A DNA stretch of 64,000 nucleotides from Cupriavidus cauae (GTDB lineage: Bacteria > Pseudomonadota > Gammaproteobacteria > Burkholderiales > Burkholderiaceae): positions 1-64,000 of the forward strand of contig NZ_VWRN01000035.1 in the NCBI RefSeq assembly GCF_008632125.1, read 5' to 3'. Below are positions 31,880 through 40,263 of the stretch, piece by piece. How positions within the stretch are numbered: the stretch's first letter is position 1; the number at the start of each line of letters is the position of its first letter. Under the pieces are notes generated by a model. It was not told the DNA's origin and did not search any database. It saw only the letters and a program-made list of their open reading frames with translations. Position numbers and translations under genes: made by a program.

Positions 31880-32643
31880 CTGGCCGGCAACGCGATCCAG
31901 CGTGCCACCTCCCGCGCCACCCATTCCGCATCGTCGTGCGGCAGGTCGTGTCCCGCCCACGGGTGCACGCGATGCGGGACCGACCACGCCGCGGCCAATC
32001 GCGCCGAGCAGGCCGGGGACACCAGCCGGTCGGCGGCCGACGACAGCAGCAGCGTGGCGCAGTGTGGCGGCGCCGTGCCGGCCCGGAAGCGGGCCGCCGC
32101 CAGCAGTTGGCGCAGCGCATTGCCGCGGCTGACCGGCGCGTCCGTGCGGATCGCGGTCCAGCGCGCCACGTCGGATTCGACTGCATCGGTGCGGGCGCAG
32201 GTCAGCCGATGGATGATGGCCTCGCAACGGGCGCCGTCGTGCCACGAGCGCATCAGGCCAAGCACCGCGGGCCACGCGCCGGGACGCATGCGCTGATGCG
32301 GCGCGCCGAACGGCCGCATGCTGGTGTTGATCAACACCAGCCGTTCGATGTCATCCGCGTGCTGCTGCGCCCACGCGGTCGCCACCATGCCGCCCAGCGA
32401 CATGGCCAGCAGCCGGTACGGCGGGCGCAGGCCGGCCCGTGCCGCGTCGGCGCGCAGGTGGGACACGATGGCCGCCACCGTCGCCGGCGATCTCCGGCGG
32501 GCCTGGCTGCCGTTGCCCGGCAGATCGAGCATCGTCAGGCGATCGTTATCGCCGACCGCGCCGCCGCGCCGCAGCGCCGCCGGCAGTTCGCCCCAATGGC
32601 GCGCCTCGCGCGTCAGCCCGCGCAACAGGATCCAGTCGCTCAT
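31876..32643 (-). CDS. Alpha/beta hydrolase
   Basis: 255-aa alpha/beta-fold hydrolase. The oxyanion/entry strand is WILLRGLTREARHWGEL, the nucleophile elbow is LLAMSLGGMVA (Ser near residue 104), the acid is in SSAADRLVSP and the catalytic His in WAGHDLPHDD. It is close to the general serine-hydrolase type (esterase, lactonase). Its start at 32643 overlaps the stop of the M14 peptidase gene (ATGA), so the two are co-expressed. Substrate unknown. Confidence 0.85.
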   Translation of the reverse strand: MSDWILLRGLTREARHWGELPAALRRGGAVGDNDRLTMLDLPGNGSQARRRSPATVAAIVSHLRADAARAGLRPPYRLLAMSLGGMVATAWAQQHADDIERLVLINTSMRPFGAPHQRMRPGAWPAVLGLMRSWHDGARCEAIIHRLTCARTDAVESDVARWTAIRTDAPVSRGNALRQLLAAARFRAGTAPPHCATLLLSSAADRLVSPACSARLAAAWSVPHRVHPWAGHDLPHDDAEWVAREVARWIALPAS

Positions 32644-33677
32644 CGTGTCGGCCTGCCGGCAGGGGCGCGCCAGTGTTCGCTGGCCTCGCGCCAGATCGCC
32701 TGCCGCGCCGCACCGGTCGGCAGCCAGCGCGCCGGCGCGAAGGCGGCGCGCGCCAGAAAGTCGAACAGGCTGACATGGCGGCGCAGCACGCGCGCGGTGC
32801 GATGCGCCTTGACCGGATTGAAGAAGCCGTCGCGCGAGAACAGCTGCCGCGGATTCTTCTTGATCCACAGCCACGAGCCCAGTTCCAGAGTCATCGGCAG
32901 GAAGATATGCGGCGCGGGCGTGCGGTCATAGGCGTAGTCCCACAGGTCGCCGTGCACCAGGTACTGGTGGCTCTGCGGCTCGAAGGCGTAGCCGTGATGC
33001 GGGTGGGCCTGCTCGAACAGCGTCTTCAGCACGTACATCTCGGGCAGATGCGGCATCGCGGCCTGCGTCCGGGCATAGGGAAACCAGATGCTGTCGCGCC
33101 AGCCGTAGCCCGAATGGCAATCGACCGCGAAGCTCAGCGGGCGCGTCAGCAATTGCGCCTGCACCACGCGCAGCAGCGCGGTGCTCTCGGCCTCCATCGG
33201 CGTGCCGGCCCTGCCGCGGTACCACGGCAGCCACGGGCCGATGCGCTGGCCGCCGGCGAGGAAGGGCACGCGTCCCTCGGCGTCCTGCGGGGCGTTGCGC
33301 ATCAGGTCGACGCCGTTCGGATTGGCGCGCCGGCCGGCCCACATGCCGGCCGGGTTGACGATCGGCATGAACAACAGCCGGACCTTGCGCAATTGCAGGT
33401 GCAGCAGCTCGTCCCATTCGAGGCGCTTGAGCAGCGCCCGCATATAGTCGAGCAGCAGCTGCGTGCCGATCCGTTCGAGGCCGTGGATGCCGCCGAACAG
33501 GCCGATCGCCGGCGCGTGGGGATCGCGCGAGCCGATGCCGGCGAGGTACACCGGAAAGCGCCGCCCATGGCTGCTGGCCTCGCATACGACTTCGATATCG
33601 AAATGCGCCGCGCCGACTTCCAGCAGTGCGCGCAGCAGATCGAGCTCGGCGAAACTGTCGGAGGCGGGAAGGGGCAT
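32640..33677 (-). CDS. M14-family zinc carboxypeptidase
   Basis: 345-aa metallocarboxypeptidase-like protein. The first zinc pair is in FGGIHGLERIGTQ (H-x-x-E), the third ligand in DCHSGYG, with the substrate-side NPAGMWAGRRANPNGVDLMRN typical of M14. The catalytic Glu is probably in TLELGSW near residue 265. No signal peptide, so it may act in the cytosol, for example on peptidoglycan or tripeptide-type substrates. It is the first gene of a two-gene unit with the alpha/beta hydrolase. Confidence 0.85.
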   Translation of the reverse strand: MPLPASDSFAELDLLRALLEVGAAHFDIEVVCEASSHGRRFPVYLAGIGSRDPHAPAIGLFGGIHGLERIGTQLLLDYMRALLKRLEWDELLHLQLRKVRLLFMPIVNPAGMWAGRRANPNGVDLMRNAPQDAEGRVPFLAGGQRIGPWLPWYRGRAGTPMEAESTALLRVVQAQLLTRPLSFAVDCHSGYGWRDSIWFPYARTQAAMPHLPEMYVLKTLFEQAHPHHGYAFEPQSHQYLVHGDLWDYAYDRTPAPHIFLPMTLELGSWLWIKKNPRQLFSRDGFFNPVKAHRTARVLRRHVSLFDFLARAAFAPARWLPTGAARQAIWREASEHWRAPAGRPTR

Positions 33678-33687
33678 CGGGGCAGTC

Positions 33688-33775
33688 GGGCGGAAGTTGG
33701 GCCGAAGCTGGGCGGAAGTTGCGCGGCGGTTGGGCGGCGGTCGGGCGGCGGTCGGGCGGCGGTTGGGCGGACGGC
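33688..33775. repeat. 8-unit, 11-bp tandem array upstream of the M14 gene
   Basis: Eight contiguous 11-bp units: GGGCGGAAGTT and GGGCCGAAGCT types, then GCGCGGCGGTT, and GGGCGGCGGTC/GGGCGGCGGTT types. It begins 10 bp upstream of the M14 start codon, so copy-number change could alter the 5' leader of that mRNA. Confidence 0.92.
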
Positions 33776-33840
33776 GAGCGGCGCGCCGCGACCGCGCCGG
33801 TCCGTATGACGGAACGATGTTGCGAGTCTACTCGCGCAAT

Positions 33841-33874
33841 ATGACAGTGCCTTGTGACGACACGGGACTGTCAT
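33841..33874. promoter_or_regulatory. Inverted repeat between the LysR and M14 genes
   Basis: ATGACAGT (33841-33848) and ACTGTCAT (33867-33874) are perfect 8-bp arms, extended to 10 bp with one mismatch. It lies 26 bp after the LysR stop and 164 bp before the M14 start. It could be a terminator-type hairpin without a U-run or an operator for the M14-hydrolase unit. Confidence 0.4.
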
Positions 33875-33900
33875 CGAGCCGGGTCATGCGGCCGCGCCGG

Positions 33901-34806
33901 TCAACCGAGCTGCTCGGCCAGGACCTCGCGCGCGGCCTGTACCACCGGTGCTTCGCCGCGGCGCGGCGGCAGCAGGCAGAACTCGACCTCGGGCAGCGCC
34001 GGCAGGCCCAGCGACGATGCGGTCGCCGCGTCGAGCTCGGCCACGCCGGCCGGAATGGCCGAGCGGTTCAGGCACGAGATGCCGAGCCCGGCCGCGAGCG
34101 CCATCTGCAGCCCCGCCACGCCGGACGCGGAGTGCGAGACGCGGTACGGCACGCGGGTACGCTTCAGGGTCCGGACGACGTACTGGTGTAGCGAGCAGGT
34201 GTCCGGCAGCAGCACCAGCGGCAGCGGCATGGCGATGCTGTCCGTGTCCCCGCGCGCGACGACCCAGGCCAGCGGCTCCCGCCGCAATGGGCGCCAACCG
34301 GCGCGCGACCCGCGGGACCCGCGCGAACGATCGGCGGCGCCGCTGCGCGCTCCCACCACCCGCATGGTCAGGCCGATATCGAAGGCGTCGTCGTCGACGC
34401 TGGCATCGATCGCTGCGCTCTTCATCACCGTCACGTGCAGCCGCAGTTGCGGGTGCCGCTCGCGCAGGCGGCGCAGCATGCCGGCAATCTCGCTGGTGCG
34501 GTAGTAGTCGGTGATGGCGAGCCGCAGTTCGCCCGCCAGGGTTTCGCCGCGGATGTCCTGCATCGCCAGCGCGTCCAGATCGAGCATGCGGCGCGCATGG
34601 CCGAGCAGCCGTTCGCCGGCCGGGGTGGGCTGCACGCCCCGGCGGCCCCGCAGCAGCAGCGGCACGCCGGCGCGCTCCTCCAGCTTGCGCAACTGCTCGC
34701 TGACCGAGGACTGCGACAGAAACAGCCGCGGCGCCGCGGCCGACAGGCTGCCGCTGTCGGCCACCGCGACGAAGGTACGCAATTGTTCGAGATCGAAGCC
34801 ACGCAT
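33901..34806 (-). CDS. LysR-family transcriptional regulator
   Basis: 301-aa regulator with the usual N-terminal winged HTH (LRTFVAVADSGSLSAAAPRLFLSQSSVSEQLRKLEERAGVPLL, residues 8-51) and a substrate-binding domain. A short Arg/Ser/Gly-rich stretch (residues 157-170) interrupts the domain with small repeats. It is divergent from the tautomerase gene, 181 bp apart, so it probably controls that gene. Effector unknown. Confidence 0.9.
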   Translation of the reverse strand: MRGFDLEQLRTFVAVADSGSLSAAAPRLFLSQSSVSEQLRKLEERAGVPLLLRGRRGVQPTPAGERLLGHARRMLDLDALAMQDIRGETLAGELRLAITDYYRTSEIAGMLRRLRERHPQLRLHVTVMKSAAIDASVDDDAFDIGLTMRVVGARSGAADRSRGSRGSRAGWRPLRREPLAWVVARGDTDSIAMPLPLVLLPDTCSLHQYVVRTLKRTRVPYRVSHSASGVAGLQMALAAGLGISCLNRSAIPAGVAELDAATASSLGLPALPEVEFCLLPPRRGEAPVVQAAREVLAEQLG

Positions 34807-34987
34807 CGCCCGCTCCTGGTTTCGGCATTACCGATGGATGGTATCAAATCTTCCCGCTTTTCCGATGGCAGGCGGGGCACTAGGATCGAGTCAGTGGCGG
34901 GTCGGCACGGCGATATCGAGCCGGCCCGTTGCCACCTTCGATTCCATGCAGCGACCACTTCACCGACCATTCAAGGAGGAAACCACG

Positions 34988-35389
34988 ATGCCCCATCTCC
35001 AACTGCAGATCTCCGGCCGCCCCGATACCGCGCTGACCGCCAAGGCCGCCGCCACCGTTGCCGAGCTGACCCGTACCGTGCTGGGCAAGAAGCCCGAAGT
35101 GATGGCGGTCGCGGTCCAGTACGTGCCGCACGACGCCTGGTTCATCGACGGCCAGCCGCTGTCCGCGCTCGGGCGCAATGCGTTCCATCTCGATATCAGC
35201 GTGACCGACGAGACCAATACCAAGGCCGAGAAGGCGCGCTACCTCGAAGCGGTGCACCGCGCGCTGTCCGAGTTGATCGGCAATGTGCACGACTGCTCGT
35301 ACATCCATGTGATCGACGCCCGGGCCGCGGCCTACGGTTATGGCGGCCGCACGCAGGAATACCGCCATCAGCACGGTTCGACGTTGTAG
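34988..35389 (+). CDS. Tautomerase-superfamily protein (4-oxalocrotonate tautomerase/MIF-like)
   Basis: 133-aa tautomerase-fold protein. It starts Met-Pro, so after Met removal the N-terminal Pro1 can act as the catalytic base. PHLQLQISGRPDTALTAKAAATVAELTRTVLGKKPEVMAVAVQ fits the beta-alpha-beta unit. It is about twice the size of 4-OT and nearer the MIF/CaaD type. The start at 34988 has AAGGAGGA at good spacing. Probably under the divergent LysR regulator. Substrate unknown. Confidence 0.8.
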   Translation: MPHLQLQISGRPDTALTAKAAATVAELTRTVLGKKPEVMAVAVQYVPHDAWFIDGQPLSALGRNAFHLDISVTDETNTKAEKARYLEAVHRALSELIGNVHDCSYIHVIDARAAAYGYGGRTQEYRHQHGSTL

Positions 35390-35436
35390 TTGGCGTTCGG
35401 CCGGAGCGGCGGCAAGTAGCCCGCGGCGGCTCCGGC

Positions 35437-35508
35437 GACCGGGCGGCTCGGCGATTCGGTGATTCGGTGATTCGGTGATTCGGCGATTCGGCGACCCCGC
35501 GACCGGCG
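35437..35508. repeat. 8-bp tandem array (GATTCGGT) after the tautomerase gene
   Basis: Three perfect GATTCGGT units and two GATTCGGC units (35453-35492) flanked by degenerate 8-bp units (GACCGGGC, GGCTCGGC, GACCCCGC, GACCGGCG) give about nine units. Non-coding, between convergent genes. Confidence 0.88.
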
Positions 35509-35528
35509 GCGACCCCCGGCGACTGACC

Positions 35529-36173
35529 TCAGCCCGCGGGCAGCCGATACAGGCGCCGTGGCTGGCCGTCCGGCGACAGTTCGAACACGACGCCGCCGCC
35601 GCTGTCGGCCCCCTGTCCCGTCAGGGCCGTGATGACGACCTGATGGGTCACCATCAGATACGGCCCGCCGCGCGGATCGAGCTGGTCGATAAAGCGGGAC
35701 AGCGCGGCGGTTTGATGCGTGCGGGCGTCGGCGTCGCCGAAGAAGGAATTGAGCACCGGCAGCACCGTGACGGGACCGAGGTCCATCAGGCGCGCGGTGT
35801 CCCGGCAGCGGCACCAGGCGCTGCTCCAGACCGCGCTGGGACGAAAGCCCGCCGCGCGCCACGCCGCGCCGAGGCGTTGTGCCTGGGCGCGGCCGCTCGC
35901 ATCGAGATTGCGCTGCGTCGGACAGGACTGCAGGTCGAAGCCGGGCGGGTCGCCGATGCCGGGTGCATTGGCATGCCGCAGCAACACCACCACATTGGGA
36001 CGGGCCAGCGCCGAGACGGGCAGCGTGCCGAGCGGTTGCGCAAGGGCGCTGGACACGCTGGCCGGCATCGCCGATGCGAGCGCTGTCCAGCAGGCGACGC
36101 GGGCCGCGATGCGCAGTGCATCGCGCCGCCGCGTGGAGGGTGTGTCGATGGGCCGTCCGCTGCGATCGATCAT
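35529..36173 (-). CDS. Exported histidine-phosphatase family protein
   Basis: 214-aa protein with a twin-arginine-like signal (STRRRDALRIAARVACWTALASAMPAS). The phosphatase core starts with VVVLLRHANAPG (RHG motif, with Ala for Gly), R in NLDASGRAQAQRLGAAWR, and the second His in LMVTHQVVITALTG. A Cys-rich segment (SSAWCRCRDTARLMDLG) lies between. Periplasmic phosphomonoester hydrolysis is likely. Substrate unknown. Confidence 0.82.
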   Translation of the reverse strand: MIDRSGRPIDTPSTRRRDALRIAARVACWTALASAMPASVSSALAQPLGTLPVSALARPNVVVLLRHANAPGIGDPPGFDLQSCPTQRNLDASGRAQAQRLGAAWRAAGFRPSAVWSSAWCRCRDTARLMDLGPVTVLPVLNSFFGDADARTHQTAALSRFIDQLDPRGGPYLMVTHQVVITALTGQGADSGGGVVFELSPDGQPRRLYRLPAG

Positions 36174-36229
36174 GTCATTCCTCCTTGCTGCCCCCCGCCT
36201 GGCCGCGGATCTGCGGCCTATATCTGGCG

Positions 36230-36356
36230 GCTCGCCTCTGACGGCTGCGTCCAAACGGCTTACTCTGACGGCTGCTTCGCACGGCTGCTGCTAACGGGCT
36301 GCCTCTAACGGCCTGCCTTTAATGGCCGCGTGTAACCCTGGTTTTAACGACCCGTT
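36230..36356. repeat. Degenerate 13-14-bp repeats upstream of the phosphatase gene
   Basis: Seven loosely conserved units with an ACGGCTG(C) core recur every 13-14 bp from about 36238 to 36345, ending near the stop of the PLP-enzyme gene. No gene or hairpin terminator is seen in the gap 36174-36356. Confidence 0.6.
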
Positions 36357-37664
36357 TTAACGGCTGAGACCGCGCGCCGAGATCGGCCACAGCGATTCCA
36401 CCTTGCCGTCGCGCACCCCGACCAGCGTGTCGTACAGGTTCAGCGTCGGATCGCAATGGCCCGGCACCAGCCACAGCGGTTCACCCAGTTGCGGCAGTGC
36501 CGGCACCTCGCCGCCGGCGCCCGGCACCGGCCGCACGATGCCGTGTTCGTCGTTGGCGGCGACATAGGCCAGCCGCGTGCTGCGCGTGCCGCCGTTGCGC
36601 TGCCCGCCGCTACGCTCCCCGCCGCTACGCTCCCCGCTGTTGTGATCGACGCCGTTGCGTTGCCCGCCGTTGCGTTCCCATACCCATGGCAGCCCCGAGT
36701 CGACCGCCATCGACTTCAATCCCGCATCGACCACGACCTGGCCCTGCGCCGCGGTGCTCATCACCGTGGTCGCGATAAACAGGCTGTGCTCGAAACGCAG
36801 CGCCTCGGCCGCGCCGTCGTCGCCGCGCGCATTGCTGCCGTAGTCGCCGTCCATGAAGACATACGAACCGGGCTGGATCTCGGTGAAGACGCCGCTGGCC
36901 AGGTCGAATTCGACACTGCCGCTGCCACCGCCGGTGACCACCTGGCACGGCGCACCGGCCGCCGCGAGCCGGGCCGCCACCGCGCCGGCACGCTCCGCCG
37001 CGCGGGCCGCGGCCTCGCGCCGGGCGGCGTGGTCGCGCACATGCTGGATGCCCCCATGGTAGGCCTGCAATCCGCCGAACGACAGGCGCGGCTGCGCGGC
37101 GATGCGCTCGGCCAGCCGTAGCGCGGCGTCGGCATCGGCCACGCCGCAACGGCCCTGGCCGATGTCGAGTTCGACCAGCACCGTCAGCCCGCTCTGCTCG
37201 CGTTCGGCGGCCTCGGCCAGTGCGCGCACCTGGACGACGGCGTCGACGCAGACGCTGATCCGAGCGTGGCGCGCCATCCGGGCCAGCAGCGTGGCCTTCG
37301 CCGGGCCGGCGATCTCGTTGCTGATATGGACGTCGGCGACGCCGGCGCGCAGGAACGGCAGCGCCTCGCTGACCTTCTGGCAGCAGATGCCGACGGCGCC
37401 GCGCGTCATTTGCGCCAGCGCGATGTCCGGACATTTGTGGGCCTTGGCATGGGGCCGCAGCGCGACGCCGGCCCGATCCGCGGCCTGCTGCATCCGCTGC
37501 AGATTGCGCTCGAAGGCATCGAGCTCCAGCACCAGCGCCGGCGTGTCGATCGCCTGCCACGGCTGGCCGGGCTCGGCGATCGGGGGCAGGGCGGGCAGTC
37601 CCGCCGGATCGCGCAGGACGGGCAGGTCGGTCGCGGCGGAAGGCACAGGGCGGTGATCGGGCAT
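36357..37664 (-). CDS. DSD1-family PLP enzyme (D-threonine/3-hydroxy-D-aspartate aldolase-like)
   Basis: 435-aa enzyme of the alanine-racemase N-terminal/D-serine-dehydratase-like family. The PLP lysine is in LRPHAKAHKCPDIA (near residue 73) and the C-terminal metal site is in VPGHCDPTLNLYD (His/Cys pair). VTGGGSGSVEFD and GSYVFMDGDYGSNA are characteristic of the D-threonine aldolase/3-hydroxyaspartate aldolase group. Residues about 330-355 are a hydrophilic insert of Arg-Ser-Gly-Gly-Glu/Gln-type repeats coded by 15-bp units. The family acts on D-amino acids such as D-threonine or beta-hydroxyaspartate; exact substrate uncertain. Confidence 0.85.
   Translation of the reverse strand: MPDHRPVPSAATDLPVLRDPAGLPALPPIAEPGQPWQAIDTPALVLELDAFERNLQRMQQAADRAGVALRPHAKAHKCPDIALAQMTRGAVGICCQKVSEALPFLRAGVADVHISNEIAGPAKATLLARMARHARISVCVDAVVQVRALAEAAEREQSGLTVLVELDIGQGRCGVADADAALRLAERIAAQPRLSFGGLQAYHGGIQHVRDHAARREAAARAAERAGAVAARLAAAGAPCQVVTGGGSGSVEFDLASGVFTEIQPGSYVFMDGDYGSNARGDDGAAEALRFEHSLFIATTVMSTAAQGQVVVDAGLKSMAVDSGLPWVWERNGGQRNGVDHNSGERSGGERSGGQRNGGTRSTRLAYVAANDEHGIVRPVPGAGGEVPALPQLGEPLWLVPGHCDPTLNLYDTLVGVRDGKVESLWPISARGLSR
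36593..36680 (-). repeat. 15-bp in-frame repeats in the PLP-enzyme insert
   Basis: About six imperfect 15-bp units (plus-strand CCGCTACGCTCCCCG and GTTGCGTTGCCCGCC types) encode a surface-loop-like Arg/Gly/Ser/Asn-rich segment. The frame is preserved. Confidence 0.8.
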
Positions 37665-37924
37665 GACGGCGAGGTCTCCATAAGGGGCGGTGGGCCGAAA
37701 GGCGTGAGGCGCGGGGCATCATCGGTCGATCGGGACGGGCTGTCAAACCGTGCCGTGGCGCGCGGCCGCGGGTGCCGGACCGCTACCCGGGTCCCCGTGC
37801 CGCGGGTCCCTGCCCGGGGCCCCGTGCCGTGTTCGGAGCGCCGTGGGCCACGGGGGACGCTGTCGCGCTTGTCCTACACGGCTTGCGGCGGCCGTCCGAC
37901 TGCGGGGGGCGTGAGCCGCCGACT

Positions 37925-39394
37925 ATGCTGACAGTGATGCACCGCGCTTCCCGCGCGGCGCTCCCCAGCCCCCGCACCGTCCCCCTCGCCATGCATGCCA
38001 CGCCCAATCCGTCCGCGCAACCCGGTGCGCCATCCGCACCGTCCACGGGTGGCGCGCGGGCGGTGCCATCGCGGGACGAGGCAGCAGTCGAGCCGCTGGC
38101 CGGGGCGACGGCGGCGAGCCAGGCGGCGGCCACACGGCCGGACGCTTCGGCCATCGCCGCGAATGCCCGCGAGCGCGAGCCTGGGGCGACCGCACAGCGG
38201 GACGCATCGGCCATCGCCGTGGGCGCCCGGGATGGCGAGTCCGGAGCGGCCTCATCCGCAGCCTCATCGGCCGCCACATCGGCGGCCGAGCCGGCCCGCG
38301 GCCCGGCCAGCGCCCGCATGCTGCCGGTGGCGATCCAGCGCGGCAGCCTGGCGCTGGTGGTGCTGGCGACGCTGGCCTGCCTGTACGCGCTGCATGTTGC
38401 CAAGGCTTTCGTGATTCCCGTGGTGCTGGCGGTCATCCTGACCTATCTGCTCGATCCGCTGGTGTCGGCGCTCCATCGGCAGCGGCTGCCGCGTCCGATC
38501 GGCGCGACGCTGGTGTTGCTGGGGTTGGTCGCGGTGCTGCTGTGCGGCGCCTATCTGCTGCAGGGCCAGGTGGAGGCCATCGTCGACCGTCTGCCCGAGA
38601 TCGCCCGCAAGCTGTCCCGCAGCCTGTCGGCGCTGCTCAGCGGCGACGACTCGATGTGGCAGAAGATCCAGCGCGCGGCGACCGTGCTGACCGGCGGCAC
38701 GCCACAGCTCTCGCGCGGCGCGCCCGTCGTGATCGAGAAGCCCGCCGGCGCGCTGCACGACATGGTGCTGGCCGGCTCGGTCAGCGCCTTCGCGGCGGCG
38801 GGGCAGGCCGTGGTGGTGCTGTTCCTGACCTTCTTCCTGCTGGTGTCGGGCGACATGTTCAAGCGCAAGTTCGTCAAGATGACGGGCCGCACGCTGACGC
38901 AGAAGAAGGTCAACGTCCATATGCTCGGCGAGATCAACCGGGCGATCCAGCGCTACATGCTGATGCTGCTGATCACCAATGCCGCGCTGGGGGTGTGCAC
39001 GTGGTTCCTGCTGAAGGCGATCGGCCTGCAGCACGCCGGCACCTGGGCGCTGGCCGCGGCCGCGCTGCATCTGATTCCGTACTTCGGCTCGGGCGCCACC
39101 GCGATCGCGCTCGGCGTGGCGGCCTTCATGCAGTTCGGCACGCTGGGGCTGGCCGCCGCGGCAGCGGGTGGGTCGATCCTGATCGCGACGCTGATCGGCT
39201 CGGTGGTGCAGACCTGGATGACCGGGCGGATGGCGAAGATGAATCCGGTGGCGGTATTCGTCGCGCTGCTGCTGTTCACCTGGCTGTGGGGCGCGTGGGG
39301 GATGCTGCTGGCGATTCCGCTCGCCGTGATCGCCAAGGTGGTGGCCGACCATATCGAGGGGCTGGAGTTTGTGGCGGAGTTCCTGGGGGAATAG
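37925..39394 (+). CDS. AI-2E-family transporter (PerM/TqsA-like permease)
   Basis: 489-aa membrane protein. After a long disordered, Ala-rich N-terminal region (residues 1-130, containing two copies of RDASAIA/PDASAIA) come eight hydrophobic helices with the family stretches FVIPVVLAVILTYLLDPLV, LTFFLLVSGDMFKRKFVKM, LHLIPYFGSGATAIALGVAAFM and FTWLWGAWGMLLAIPLAVIAKVV. Members export AI-2-type or other small molecules, or act as Na+/H+ antiporters; function here is unknown. The start could also be at 37937 or 37991; no strong ribosome site decides. The unusual leader length suggests repeat growth. Confidence 0.85.
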   Translation: MLTVMHRASRAALPSPRTVPLAMHATPNPSAQPGAPSAPSTGGARAVPSRDEAAVEPLAGATAASQAAATRPDASAIAANAREREPGATAQRDASAIAVGARDGESGAASSAASSAATSAAEPARGPASARMLPVAIQRGSLALVVLATLACLYALHVAKAFVIPVVLAVILTYLLDPLVSALHRQRLPRPIGATLVLLGLVAVLLCGAYLLQGQVEAIVDRLPEIARKLSRSLSALLSGDDSMWQKIQRAATVLTGGTPQLSRGAPVVIEKPAGALHDMVLAGSVSAFAAAGQAVVVLFLTFFLLVSGDMFKRKFVKMTGRTLTQKKVNVHMLGEINRAIQRYMLMLLITNAALGVCTWFLLKAIGLQHAGTWALAAAALHLIPYFGSGATAIALGVAAFMQFGTLGLAAAAAGGSILIATLIGSVVQTWMTGRMAKMNPVAVFVALLLFTWLWGAWGMLLAIPLAVIAKVVADHIEGLEFVAEFLGE

Positions 39395-39400
39395 GGGAGC

Positions 39401-39466
39401 CGACGGAACCGGGCCGGCCGACGGAACAGGGGCGGTCGACGGAACAGGGGCGGCCGACGGAACAGG
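39401..39466. repeat. 18-bp tandem repeat downstream of the permease gene
   Basis: Three full units and one partial unit of CGACGGAACAGGGGCGGT (first copy CGACGGAACCGGGCCGGC) lie directly after the stop codon at 39394. Non-coding; no terminator seen. Confidence 0.9.
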
Positions 39467-39569
39467 GCGACGGGATAGGACGGCCCACCCAAAGGGCGAC
39501 CGGCGGACAGCGCGCCCGGCAAGACCCTGCCGCAAGCAGGGCCGAGGCTTGACCTGCAGTGCCGCCAAC

Positions 39570-39597
39570 TATATCGTAAGATATGTTTTTCGATATA
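39570..39597. promoter_or_regulatory. PadR-type operator upstream of padR-SIP
   Basis: The AT-rich segment carries ATATCGTAAGATAT (39571-39584, 5-bp arms) and the longer dyad TATATCG (39570-39576)/CGATATA (39591-39597). Three ATATC half-sites lie within 28 bp, 15 bp before the PadR start codon. Position and palindrome type fit autorepression by the PadR protein and control of the reductase gene behind it. Confidence 0.7.
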
Positions 39598-39612
39598 ACG
39601 GACGACTGACCC

Positions 39613-40260
39613 ATGCCTCCTCGCCATCATCACGGCCGGCACGGCCACGGACCCGGCGGTCCCTTCGGTGGATTCGGCGGTTTCGACTCCGACGCCGACG
39701 GCCTGCGCCGCGGCCGCAAGCTCGGCGCCGACGACCTGCAACTGCTGCTGCTCGACCTGCTGGCCGAGCAGCCCAGCCATGGCTACGAGCTGATCAAGGC
39801 GCTCGAAGCGCGCAGCGCCGGCTTCTACAAGCCCAGTCCGGGCGTGATCTATCCCGCCCTGACGTACCTGGAGGAGATCGGCCACGCCGAGGTAGACGTC
39901 GACGGCAACCGCAAGTGCTATCGGCTTGCCGAGCCCGGCCGCGAGTTCCTGCAGGCCAACCGCGAGCGCCTGGCGCTGCTGTGGAACGGGTTGCGTCATG
40001 CCGCCCGCAAGATGGAGTGGGTGCGCCGCGCGCTTGCCGGCGAGCCGCCGCCCGAGCCGGACGAGCAGGGCAACGGCTGGCTGCCGGAGTTCGTGCAGGC
40101 GCGCATGGCGCTCAAGCGCGCGCTGCTGCTGCGCACCGATGCCTCGCCGGCCGAACAACGGCGCATCGCCGACATCCTGCTGCGCGCCGTCGCCGATATC
40201 GAAAACACCGAGGCAGCCGCCGTGCCGCCGCGTCCCGCCCGACCACGCCAACCGAGGTAA
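39613..40260 (+). CDS. PadR-family transcriptional regulator
   Basis: 215-aa regulator. A His/Gly-rich N-terminus (PPRHHHGRHGHGPGGPFGGFGGF) that could bind metal precedes the PadR winged helix (LLLLDLLAEQPSHGYELIKALEARSAGFYKPSPGVIYPALTYLEEIGH, residues 50-97), then an extended C-terminal helical domain. In Burkholderiales and enterobacteria, PadR proteins of this type (YqjI-like) sense metals and control the neighbouring siderophore-interacting reductase (YqjH-like). It precedes the SIP gene by 3 bp and has its own operator upstream. Confidence 0.9.
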   Translation: MPPRHHHGRHGHGPGGPFGGFGGFDSDADGLRRGRKLGADDLQLLLLDLLAEQPSHGYELIKALEARSAGFYKPSPGVIYPALTYLEEIGHAEVDVDGNRKCYRLAEPGREFLQANRERLALLWNGLRHAARKMEWVRRALAGEPPPEPDEQGNGWLPEFVQARMALKRALLLRTDASPAEQRRIADILLRAVADIENTEAAAVPPRPARPRQPR

Positions 40261-40263
40261 TGC

